This document shows positions 33,150-40,468 of a DNA stretch of 64,000 bases, piece after piece (within the stretch, counting starts at the first letter, position 1; every line of letters starts with the position of its first letter). The stretch is from Dickeya dianthicola NCPPB 453 (lineage in GTDB: Bacteria; Pseudomonadota; Gammaproteobacteria; Enterobacterales; Enterobacteriaceae). The notes under the pieces are model-generated. The model searched no databases. It was not told the DNA's origin and saw only the letters and a list, made by a program, of their open reading frames with translations. Made by a program: the position numbers and the translations under genes. The stretch spans positions 2,385,512 to 2,449,511 of the forward strand of contig NZ_CM001841.1 in NCBI RefSeq assembly GCF_000365305.1. The letters run 5' to 3'.

Positions 33150-33828
33150 GAACAACCTCTTGGTTTTAAATTAATTAAAATGTGTGGTGTATCCGTCAGG
33201 CAATGTAGCGGGGACGAAGGCCGACATGCTGCGTCAGAACAACGCGAATTCAGGCCGTAACGACGGCGAACATGCCCAGACAAACACGCCAGAGAACAAG
33301 AGGGAGGCCGGGAACGCTCGCGCCCGGATAGCGGAATGAAATCTATTGTCGATGGCACAAAGCCTGCGACGCCGCGTCCATTGCGATAACGATTCAGTAC
33401 AGCGCCAGCCTTCCCTAGCCGCGTCTTAGCTGACTGGCGGCGCTGAACGAGTGCAGACTACAGGATGATGCTCGCCGGTTAACGGCGCGGAGGTTGTGTG
33501 GTCGTCAGACGGGAAAATACGGCCGAAACAGGAGGATAGTGAATAACGCAGGAGGATGGTGAATAACGCAAGCGGAAAAAGCACAGAACCGGCGCGGCCA
33601 TACCGGCGAGAGAAAAGCCGGGCGCACCGGCGCCCGCGCAATGCGGCGGGGTATCTGTCGATGGGGTTTATACTGCTGTCGGTTTACACTGGCGGACGTA
33701 GGGCATACCCACGGCATCCACGGCCGGCTGGGGCCGATAATGGCATCGAGGGCCAATAATGGCATCGTGCGCCGACCTGCAGGTGCAGACGGCGCACGAT
33801 ATCGTGACGGCGCGCTGAAGGTTAGCGT
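33150..33828. other. Intergenic region with small duplications
   Basis: About 680 bases between two minus-strand genes. I see no convincing gene. It holds a 20-bp direct duplication (33530-33549 and 33550-33569, AGGAGGATAGTGAATAACGC with one change) and a second imperfect duplication built on AATAATGGCATCG near 33738-33775. Confidence 0.5.
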
Positions 33829-35142
33829 TTAACCGCAGCGCAGCCGGTCAAGCAAGGCATGGTCGGGGTAGCCATCCGCCGGCAGCCCTTGCTGCTGCTG
33901 GTAGGTGCGGATAGCCTGCGTGGTGCCGCGGCCCATGTTGCCGTCGATAGCGCCCTGATACAGCTGTTTTTCCTGTAGCAGAATTTGCAGCGCCTCGCGC
34001 TCTTTGCGTGTTAACGGCGTCTGCTGACGAGGCCAGGGCTTGAGCACCGGCGTATCGTGCCGGTAGTTATCCGACAGCAACCCGACGGTCAGCGCATAAG
34101 ACTGGTAATTGTTATAGCGCAGGATAGCGCGGTAATTACCGGTTACCAGAAACGCCGGGCCATTCTTCCCGACCGGCAGCAATATCGAGGCGTTTTCAGA
34201 AGACAGCGACGCCAAGTCTCTGGGCGCGGCGGCTTTCACCCCGCGCGCCTGCCAGTCGGCGACGGTTTTCTGGTTATCCAAACCGGAAAGGGAATAATCA
34301 AAACCGGCGGGCAGCCTCACTTCAAATCCCCAGGGGACGCCCGCTTTCCATTTGGCCTGCTGCATATAGTTCGCCACCGACGCCAGCGTGTCCGGGAACA
34401 ACGTCCAGATGTCGGGGCGGCGATCGCCATCAAAATCCACCGCGTATTGCAGGTAAGAGGTCGGTATGAACTGAGGCATCCCCATCGCCCCGGCCCAGGA
34501 TCCTTTTATCTGCTGCGGCTGCGCATCGCCGTTTTGAATCATGCGTAACGCGGCGATTAAATTCTGTCGGTTAAACGCCCGGCGATAGTTGTAATAATCC
34601 AGCGTGGCCAGCGAGCGAATCACCGCTTTGTCGCCGGTATTGGCGCCATAATGGCTTTCAATGGCGAGAAAGGCGAACAGCAATGACGGTTCCACCGGAT
34701 AGCGCTGCTCGATGCGGGCCGTTACCTTCGCGTATTGCTTAAGCAGCGTTTTCCCCTGCGCAATGTTATCCGGCGTCACCCGTTGTTCAATGTAGGTCCA
34801 CACCGGCGTAACCAGCTCAGGCTGTTTTTGCGTGGCGGCCACCACGTCGCTGTCCAGGGTCAAACCAGCAAACGCATTATCAAAGGTGCCCGCCGTGATG
34901 CCCTGAGAAAGCGCCTCCTGACGCAATGCGGCTTTCCACTGGTCAACGCTTTCGTCTGGCGTGGGCAGCCCTGCGGAGGTGTCCGTCACGCCGTGCGATT
35001 GCAGCAAGCCGTCAATATCGCGGCATTCGCCGGGAGGCGCATGTGTGTGAGCGCATGAACTTAACATCCCGGCGCCGAGCAGCACCACCATCACCTTCGC
35101 CATCGACATCACTGATGATGTCTGGGTTTTGTTATTAATCAT
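33829..35142 (-). CDS. MltB-like lytic transglycosylase with peptidoglycan-binding domain
   Basis: 437 aa. The lipobox MLSSC (Cys30) marks an outer-membrane lipoprotein. The SLT/MltB domain spans ~65-365, with LAIESHYGANTG carrying the catalytic Glu162, then YYNYRRAFNRQN and GAMGMPQFIPTSYLQYAVD. A C-terminal peptidoglycan-binding repeat lies at ~375-435 (YQGAIDGNMGRGTTQAIRTYQQ). It cleaves murein glycosidic bonds to anhydro-muropeptides. Such enzymes (HopAJ/HrpH type) open the wall for type III assembly in plant pathogens, and its location between two hrp operons fits that. No hrp box was found upstream, so a housekeeping role is equally possible. Confidence 0.85.
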   Translation of the reverse strand: MINNKTQTSSVMSMAKVMVVLLGAGMLSSCAHTHAPPGECRDIDGLLQSHGVTDTSAGLPTPDESVDQWKAALRQEALSQGITAGTFDNAFAGLTLDSDVVAATQKQPELVTPVWTYIEQRVTPDNIAQGKTLLKQYAKVTARIEQRYPVEPSLLFAFLAIESHYGANTGDKAVIRSLATLDYYNYRRAFNRQNLIAALRMIQNGDAQPQQIKGSWAGAMGMPQFIPTSYLQYAVDFDGDRRPDIWTLFPDTLASVANYMQQAKWKAGVPWGFEVRLPAGFDYSLSGLDNQKTVADWQARGVKAAAPRDLASLSSENASILLPVGKNGPAFLVTGNYRAILRYNNYQSYALTVGLLSDNYRHDTPVLKPWPRQQTPLTRKEREALQILLQEKQLYQGAIDGNMGRGTTQAIRTYQQQQGLPADGYPDHALLDRLRCG

Positions 35143-35176
35143 TTGACTATTCCATAAGAGAAAGACTCGCGATACT

Positions 35177-35227
35177 GCAACCTTTTACAGTACGCAACCT
35201 TTTACAGTACGCAACCTCTTACAGTAA
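35177..35227. repeat. Tandem 17-bp repeat, three copies
   Basis: GCAACCTTTTACAGTAC occurs at 35177-35193 and 35194-35210, with a near copy at 35211-35227. It lies just upstream of the lytic transglycosylase gene. Confidence 0.92.
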
Positions 35228-35355
35228 TAGTGCAGCCACATGCGGGAAGATACAGACGGCCGCTGACATAAGTGTCACTGACCGCGGTTATCCGTAGTAT
35301 TACATGTGCCTTCGTAACGACGTATTGCGACCAGCCCTGGCTCTCGCCGTCACAC

Positions 35356-35958
35356 TCAGTGTAACGATAACGTCTGCGCCTGCGGCAACAACTGCTCGAC
35401 AGCCCGTTGCCAGCTCAGGGTCATCACGCCCTGCGCGGTTAGCAGTTTCAGGGTGTCGTGCGCCAGCGCGTCGTCGCTGACGAGCCTCCAGCCCAGATGG
35501 CTGTGTTCGGTCAGCCAGGCGGCAACCTCCGCCTGACGTTCGGGATGGCAGTACAGCGTGCCGCGCCCTTCCCCGCCTTGCGTGCGCAACAACTGGCGCA
35601 ACAGCGCCGGGTAACGTTCGGCATCGGGTACGGTCTTGAGAATCCGGGTCATCGCGTCGGTCAGCAACTGCCCGCACTGCGCCACCAGCCAGCTTTCCAT
35701 TTGTTCACGTTCTTGCTGCCAGCCGCGCAGAAGCTCATCCGCCTGCTGCCAGAATTGCCGCTCCGCCTGACCGGTGGCGATGGCGATGGCCTCGTGCGCC
35801 TGCCGGCGCGCCTCATCCAGCAGCGCATCCGCCTGTTGCCGCGCGTCGGCCATCACCGCCAGCCCGCGCTGATGCTGCTGCAATTGTTCAACCCGGATCA
35901 GTTCTGCTTCCTGCACGTCCGTGCCGGCCACCAGTTTTAAACACCGCCTGGTCAACAT
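35356..35958 (-). CDS. hrpE: HrpE (SctL), type III ATPase stator
   Basis: 200 aa. A helical, Gln/Ala-rich N-terminal half (ADARQQADALLDEARRQAHE) and a C-terminal LSWQRAVEQLL domain match the HrpE/YscL/FliH stator family, which holds the HrcN ATPase at the sorting platform. It is the last gene of the hrpA-hrpB-hrcJ-hrpD-hrpE operon. It is separated from hrpD by 108 AT-rich bases, a larger gap than elsewhere in the operon. Confidence 0.93.
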   Translation of the reverse strand: MLTRRCLKLVAGTDVQEAELIRVEQLQQHQRGLAVMADARQQADALLDEARRQAHEAIAIATGQAERQFWQQADELLRGWQQEREQMESWLVAQCGQLLTDAMTRILKTVPDAERYPALLRQLLRTQGGEGRGTLYCHPERQAEVAAWLTEHSHLGWRLVSDDALAHDTLKLLTAQGVMTLSWQRAVEQLLPQAQTLSLH

Positions 35959-36066
35959 ACTCTCTCTCTCCCTGATGTCGATGATGCATACGATTGATAA
36001 CCTATCGCTTAGCGCTTATCACTCATTGATAACCCACTATCAATGTAATTTAGTTGGTAAATTATT
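35959..36066. other. AT-rich spacer between hrpD and hrpE
   Basis: 108 bases containing two copies of GGTTATCAAT (minus strand) and a TTGATA/TATCAA short hairpin. This is unusual inside an otherwise tightly packed operon. It could be a processing site or the scar of an insertion. Confidence 0.4.
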
Positions 36067-36660
36067 TTATACTGAACCGACCTCATGCGCCGCCGGGTTG
36101 CCATCGGCAGCCTTCCAGATGATGGCATCGCACAGGCTGGCGATACGGCCGGCGGGCAATGTCTCGCCCAGCGGCTGACCGGCGCTGTCGCGCCAGTCGC
36201 GCGGGTACAGTAGTTGCAGACGCGACCAGCAGGCTTGCGGGAAGCGGCAGCGCAGGATAGCCAGCGCATCCTGCTGCCGCTGCTGGTCAAAGGTCAGCGA
36301 CGGCGGCAGCCACAGGCCGGGACGCAACGCTTTCGCCAGCCGCCGGCACCAGACGGCCAGCGTCTCCGGCAGGTCGCCCGGCGTTTCGCGGCATACCGCC
36401 GCCATCAGCAGCAACACCTGGCGTCGCTGCCCCGTATCCAGTTGCCCGAGTTGCAGCAACGTCCTCTCCGGCGCGGGAGGAAATGCCTCGGTCACACCGA
36501 AACGACGGCGCATCGCGGCATGATGCACCGGCGCCAGCGCCATCTCGTCCTCGCTGAAAACTGTCGTTTCCCGCCAGCTGGAGTCCGCTTGCCGCAGGCA
36601 GCCATAGCACCACCATCGGCTCCAGCGCAGGGCGTCGTCGTCATCGGGCGCGCTGAACAT
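36067..36660 (-). CDS. hrpD: HrpD (SctK-like), sorting-platform accessory protein
   Basis: 197 aa starting MFSAPDDDDALRWSRWW; the start at 36660 was chosen because it lies two bases after the hrcJ stop and longer frames run into hrcJ. It has a Trp/Leu-rich, Cys-containing sequence with LARPG-like LAKALRPGLWLPP. HrpD is positionally equivalent to SctK/YscK, an accessory of the cytoplasmic sorting platform. Similarity across systems is weak, so identification rests largely on gene order. Confidence 0.88.
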   Translation of the reverse strand: MFSAPDDDDALRWSRWWCYGCLRQADSSWRETTVFSEDEMALAPVHHAAMRRRFGVTEAFPPAPERTLLQLGQLDTGQRRQVLLLMAAVCRETPGDLPETLAVWCRRLAKALRPGLWLPPSLTFDQQRQQDALAILRCRFPQACWSRLQLLYPRDWRDSAGQPLGETLPAGRIASLCDAIIWKAADGNPAAHEVGSV

Positions 36661-36662
36661 AT

Positions 36663-37448
36663 TCACGCCCCCGCATCCGGTTGCGCCCGCTTCCTGCGCG
36701 CCTGCAGTTGTTCCCACCAGGGCTTGCCGAAGCGCCAGCCCAGCACGCCGGCCAGCGCCAGCGCCAACAGGCCGGCCAGCCACTGCAACTGCGTCATGGT
36801 CTGCGGCGTCAGTTGAAACGGCCCCAGCGACACGGTCGGAATATGATCTTTGTACGGCTCCGCCGGCACAAACACGATGGCCAGATCTTTATCGCTCTTG
36901 CCGGCCAGCCCCGGAATGCTGCTGGCCACCATGCGGCGGATACGCGGTTCGATACTGTCCGGCTCCAGCTCTGGCCGGTATTTGATGAATACCGCGGCGG
37001 ACGCCGGTTGAATAGGTTCCCCTGGAGCAATACGCTCAGGCAGCACAACGTGAACTCGGGCCACCAGCACGCCGTCAATTTGCGTGAGTGTCGATTCCAC
37101 CTCCTGAGACAAGGCATAAATGTAACGGGCGCGTTCTTCCAACGGCGTCGAGATCACACCGGTTTTCTGAAACACCTGGCCCAGATTGGTGCGGGCCTGG
37201 CGGGGCAATCCCGCGGCGTTGAGAATATTGACCGCCCGTTCCATGTCTTTGACATCAATCAGAATGCTAACGCCGGTTTTCTCCGTGCGCTTTTCCGCCC
37301 CGATGTGATATCCCCCCAGTGCGGCGATCACTTCGTTGGCATCGTTTTCAGAAAGACCGCGATGGAGTTCCACGCGATCGCCGCAGCCGGCGATCAACAA
37401 CGCCAGCAGCAGGGTCAGGAATCGGTGCAGGACGGGTTTACTCATCAT
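36663..37448 (-). CDS. hrcJ: HrcJ (SctJ), inner-membrane ring lipoprotein
   Basis: 261 aa. Lipobox LLIAGC, then VELHRGLSENDANEVIAALG and the second ring-building domain (ARVHVVLPERIAPGEP; SAAVFIKYRPELE), and a C-terminal membrane anchor (WLAGLLALALAGVLGW). This is the YscJ/PrgK family that forms the inner-membrane ring of the basal body. It is followed by hrpD with a two-base gap and preceded by an intergenic region of tandem repeats. Confidence 0.97.
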   Translation of the reverse strand: MMSKPVLHRFLTLLLALLIAGCGDRVELHRGLSENDANEVIAALGGYHIGAEKRTEKTGVSILIDVKDMERAVNILNAAGLPRQARTNLGQVFQKTGVISTPLEERARYIYALSQEVESTLTQIDGVLVARVHVVLPERIAPGEPIQPASAAVFIKYRPELEPDSIEPRIRRMVASSIPGLAGKSDKDLAIVFVPAEPYKDHIPTVSLGPFQLTPQTMTQLQWLAGLLALALAGVLGWRFGKPWWEQLQARRKRAQPDAGA

Positions 37449-37470
37449 GGCGCCATTATTGTGAGTTGTT

Positions 37471-37591
37471 CATGATTGGATTAATCATGATTGCGTTAAT
37501 CATGATTACGTTAATCACGATCGTGTTCATTAAGACGGTATTGATTACAGGTTTGTGTTGATTACAGGTTTGTGTCGATTACAGGTTTGTG
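37471..37591. repeat. Two adjacent tandem repeat arrays between hrcJ and hrpB
   Basis: Four 15-bp copies of a CATGATTGCGTTAAT-like unit lie at 37471-37530, the last degenerate. Three 17-bp copies of TTGATTACAGGTTTGTG lie at 37541-37557, 37558-37574 and 37575-37591. The second array ends four bases before the hrpB stop codon, so it sits in the transcribed spacer of the operon. Confidence 0.92.
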
Positions 37592-37595
37592 CCGA

Positions 37596-37979
37596 TTATT
37601 GCAGGTTGGTCAGTTTTTCCAGGCTCTGGACGCTCTTGGCCACCACTTTGGCATTCAGCAAACTTTCCAGATAAAACGAGGACAACGTCCGGGTGGCATC
37701 CATCACATCTTTCGGGTTATTACTGCTGATGCTTTTGCCGACCTGACGTTCTGCCTTGTGCAGCAGGTTTTCCAGATTGTCGGATTTCTCCGCCAGCGCA
37801 CCCAGCCACGCCTTGTTGTCTGCGGTTGGCGTCGTCGGCGCAGCGGGTTCCATCGCGGCGCTAAACCAGGTCACATCCGATTGCGCAGGAATATCAATTT
37901 GTGCAGGAATATCAATGCTGCGCGACTCACCGTTACCGTTCAGTCCCTGAAGCTCATTGACGCGGGTGATTTTCATCAT
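37596..37979 (-). CDS. hrpB: HrpB (SctI), inner-rod protein
   Basis: 127 aa with a helical C-terminal half (VGKSISSNNPKDVMDATRTLSSFYLESLLNAK, then VQSLEKLTNL), typical of HrpB/YscI inner-rod proteins secreted early to anchor the pilus. GAGGA lies upstream of the ATG. It follows hrpA across a strong terminator-like hairpin. Confidence 0.93.
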   Translation of the reverse strand: MMKITRVNELQGLNGNGESRSIDIPAQIDIPAQSDVTWFSAAMEPAAPTTPTADNKAWLGALAEKSDNLENLLHKAERQVGKSISSNNPKDVMDATRTLSSFYLESLLNAKVVAKSVQSLEKLTNLQ

Positions 37980-38013
37980 GAATCCGTTCCTCTTTGATGG
38001 ATGCTAATGTGAC

Positions 38014-38040
38014 AAAAAACCGGGGGAACGTCCCCCCGGT
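38014..38040 (-). terminator. Attenuating terminator between hrpA and hrpB
   Basis: On the minus strand ACCGGGGG pairs with CCCCCGGT across a short loop and is followed by six T. It lies inside the hrpA operon, so it probably limits read-through and keeps pilin mRNA far more abundant than the rest. Confidence 0.85.
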
Positions 38041-38060
38041 AGTCGACTACCTACACAACA

Positions 38061-38264
38061 TCAGAACTGGATGGCTTTAGCCGCTTTCTGCCCGGAGTTC
38101 ATGGCTTTGCTGGCGGAGTCCATCTGGCCGTCGGTGATTGAGCTGATAGCATCGGTTTTCATTTTTTGCGCCTGGGCGGCCGTGGTCATCGCCGTGGTCG
38201 CCGCCATGGTTTTGTCCAGAGTCTGCATGCCTGCTAATGACGCTGCGTTAGAAAGTCCCATCAT
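38061..38264 (-). CDS. hrpA: HrpA, Hrp pilus subunit
   Basis: 67 aa, rich in Ala, Met, Thr and Gln, without Cys or Trp: MMGLSNAASLAGMQTLDKT to AMNSGQKAAKAIQF. Size and composition match the Hrp pilins of Dickeya and Erwinia, which polymerise into the extracellular pilus. GGAGAT precedes the start. It is the first gene after the hrp box at 38351-38378. Confidence 0.95.
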   Translation of the reverse strand: MMGLSNAASLAGMQTLDKTMAATTAMTTAAQAQKMKTDAISSITDGQMDSASKAMNSGQKAAKAIQF

Positions 38265-38350
38265 GATAGATATCTCCAGTTAACAGTTAATTGATAAAGT
38301 GAATTTCACTAATGAACTCTGCGACTTACACAGTCATCGTGTTCATAAGT

Positions 38351-38378
38351 TAAGTAGGAGATAGCGAGGGGTGGTTCC
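38351..38378 (-). promoter_or_regulatory. hrp box of the hrpA operon
   Basis: On the minus strand GGAACC, 15 bases, CTACTTA (one mismatch in CCAC). It lies about 87 bases upstream of hrpA, leaving a sizeable 5' leader. Confidence 0.88.
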
Positions 38379-38433
38379 GCAAAATATTCACTTTTTTTCC
38401 CCTGGTGGTGATAACAGGATAGCGCCCGATAAC

Positions 38434-39417
38434 TTACAGCCCGCGCGCCGCCACATTCAGCAGCTTAATGCGGTGATAGAGCGTGCGTTTGGGAATACCC
38501 AGCTCATTCACCACCGTATCGATACAGTGATCGTTGCGCTGCAACGCCTCCTGAATCAGGAAGCGCTCAATACGGCGCAGGCGTACTTTCAGCGACGTCA
38601 GCGGCGTATTCTCTCCCGCGTCCTGCCCGTCGCCATCACTGGCTATCGGCATCGGCGACAGCCCCAGCACCCAGCGTTCGGCCGCCGCTTTCAGTTCGCG
38701 GATGTTGCCGGGCCAGCCGTGCATCAGCAGTTGTTCCTGCATGATGGCCGACAGGCCCGGCGCCGGCCGTTTCAGTCGGACCGACGCCTCGCGCAAAAAG
38801 CGCTGGAATAACGGCAGAATGACTTCCGTACGCGAACGCAGCGTCGGCAACTGAATTTTTACCGTATCCAGCCGGAAGTAGAGATCACGCCGAAAGCGTC
38901 CTTCGTCCACCAGCTTTTGTAACGGCGTCTGCGTGGCGACAATCACCCGCATATCCACCGGTTTGAACTGCGTGCTGCCCAACCGTTCGATGCCGCGGCT
39001 TTCCAGCACCCGTAGCATTTTGGCCTGCAACGTCAGCGGCATACTGTCTATCTCATCCAGAAACAGAATGCCTTTGTCTGCGGTTTCAAGATACCCGGCG
39101 CGGGACCGGCTGGCGCCGGTGTAAGCGCCGGACACCACCCCGAATAACTCGCTTTCCGCCAGCGTTTCCGGCACGGCGGCGCAGTTCACCGCCACCAGCG
39201 GGCCGGCGCAACCGGAAAGCTGATGAATGCGGCGCGCCAGCGTATCTTTGCCGGTGCCGGTTTCACCTTCCAGTACGATATCAACGTTGAGGGGCGCGAT
39301 AGTGTGGATGAGCGAAGATAGCGATCCGTGTATATCCTCCGACGGATGCGTTAACAAGGAATGATGGGAGGCACAATGAAGTGACTGCACGGGTTCATTG
39401 CTATTCCTTATTGTCAT
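38434..39417 (-). CDS. hrpS: HrpS, sigma-54 enhancer-binding activator
   Basis: 327 aa. There is no receiver domain; the protein is a sigma-54 AAA+ domain (GETGTGKD at 51-58, GAYTGA at 97-102, ILFLDE at 117-122) followed by a Fis-type helix-turn-helix (ELGIPKRTLYHRIKLLN). GAYTGA is a natural variant of the sigma-54-contacting GAFTGA loop. HrpS activates hrpL with RpoN. AGGAG precedes the ATG. In Dickeya its expression depends on HrpY. It is a single gene transcribed toward hrpA. Confidence 0.97.
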   Translation of the reverse strand: MTIRNSNEPVQSLHCASHHSLLTHPSEDIHGSLSSLIHTIAPLNVDIVLEGETGTGKDTLARRIHQLSGCAGPLVAVNCAAVPETLAESELFGVVSGAYTGASRSRAGYLETADKGILFLDEIDSMPLTLQAKMLRVLESRGIERLGSTQFKPVDMRVIVATQTPLQKLVDEGRFRRDLYFRLDTVKIQLPTLRSRTEVILPLFQRFLREASVRLKRPAPGLSAIMQEQLLMHGWPGNIRELKAAAERWVLGLSPMPIASDGDGQDAGENTPLTSLKVRLRRIERFLIQEALQRNDHCIDTVVNELGIPKRTLYHRIKLLNVAARGL

Positions 39418-39794
39418 GACTACTCCTGTACTTTTTTCTGTATTCCATTATCAACCTGTCAGGCCATATCCTATGCCGTGCCGACATGTTGGCAACGGCA
39501 CTCACTGACGACCACCATCGTCATCCTGACGATTTCTTAACGATCAATTACGATAAATCTGATCGTCTTAACAACTCATTGATGGTATGCAATAGGATCA
39601 CTGGCAATCGCCAAACAAACCATCAGCCGGCGACTGAAGTTGGCGTAGGAATTTCAGAGAGAAAAGTAGGAATATTCTTACCCCGGAGACGGCGGCGATG
39701 ACGGCGTTGCGGGTACTGAAGCGAGGATTTCCCCCCTTCGTCATCGCATTATCTCACAACGAGGCCATGCGCGAAGGGAGGCAATAGACTACCG
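39418..39794. other. hrpS upstream region
   Basis: About 377 bases between hrpY and hrpS, both on the minus strand. No gene is supported. It should contain the hrpS promoter and the HrpY binding site, but I could not identify either motif. Confidence 0.45.
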
Positions 39795-40436
39795 TCAGGC
39801 GATTAAACGCTGGCTCAACGCATATTTCACAATGTCTGCATTGGTGGTGAAGTGCATTTTTTCCATTAACCGCGATTTATGGGTGCTGACGGTTTTGTTG
39901 CTGATGGCCAGCGTTTCGGCGATGGCGTTGACCCCCAGTCCCTGCGCCAGCATGACCATTATCTGATGCTCCCGCGAAGTGAGCAGTTCATGGCTCCCGT
40001 CGCCGCGAGTATGCCAATCCGCAAACACAATCTGCTCGGCGATGCTGTGGTCGATATAGCGTGCGCCCTGCGCGACCCGGCGGATAGCCGACAGCAGCGC
40101 TTCCGGGTCCTTGTCTTTGGTGATATAGCCGAGCGCCCCGCTTTTCAGCACCCGCCGGGCTATCTGCGGTTCGCTGTACATACTCAACACCAGAATCGGC
40201 AGATGCGGGTACTGCGCCACAATGCGGATAATCAGCTCTTCGCCGCAAATGCCCGGCATACTCATGTCCAGCAGCAGTAAATCGACCTGGATCTCCCGCA
40301 GTTGCGCCAGCACCTGCGCCCCGGTACCGGCTTCCGCCACCACCTCCAGACTGTCGTCTAGTGCAAAGATCTGTTTCAATCCTTCACGCATAATCACGTG
40401 ATCGTCGGCGATCATCAGCTTTATAAGTCTATCCAT
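39795..40436 (-). CDS. hrpY: HrpY, NarL/FixJ-type response regulator
   Basis: 213 aa. The receiver domain has the acidic pair IADDH near 9-13, the phospho-acceptor in LLLLDMSMPG (Asp57) and the conserved Lys in YITKDKDP. A LuxR-type helix-turn-helix follows (LTSREHQIMVMLAQGLGVNAIA, then SNKTVSTHKSRLMEKM). It is the partner of HrpX. In Dickeya HrpY activates hrpS. It follows hrpX with a 32-base gap. Confidence 0.96.
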   Translation of the reverse strand: MDRLIKLMIADDHVIMREGLKQIFALDDSLEVVAEAGTGAQVLAQLREIQVDLLLLDMSMPGICGEELIIRIVAQYPHLPILVLSMYSEPQIARRVLKSGALGYITKDKDPEALLSAIRRVAQGARYIDHSIAEQIVFADWHTRGDGSHELLTSREHQIMVMLAQGLGVNAIAETLAISNKTVSTHKSRLMEKMHFTTNADIVKYALSQRLIA

Positions 40437-40468
40437 TCGCGTTTCGTCCTCTCGATAGAAAATCTATT

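Noticed and set aside
36661-36783. A 41-residue N-terminal extension of HrpD
   Set aside because: It is the hrcJ 3' end read in another frame; the ATG at 36660 follows the hrcJ stop directly.
37012-37020. GGTTCC in hrcJ and a similar site in hrpB as hrp boxes
   Set aside because: Neither has a matching second element at the required spacing.
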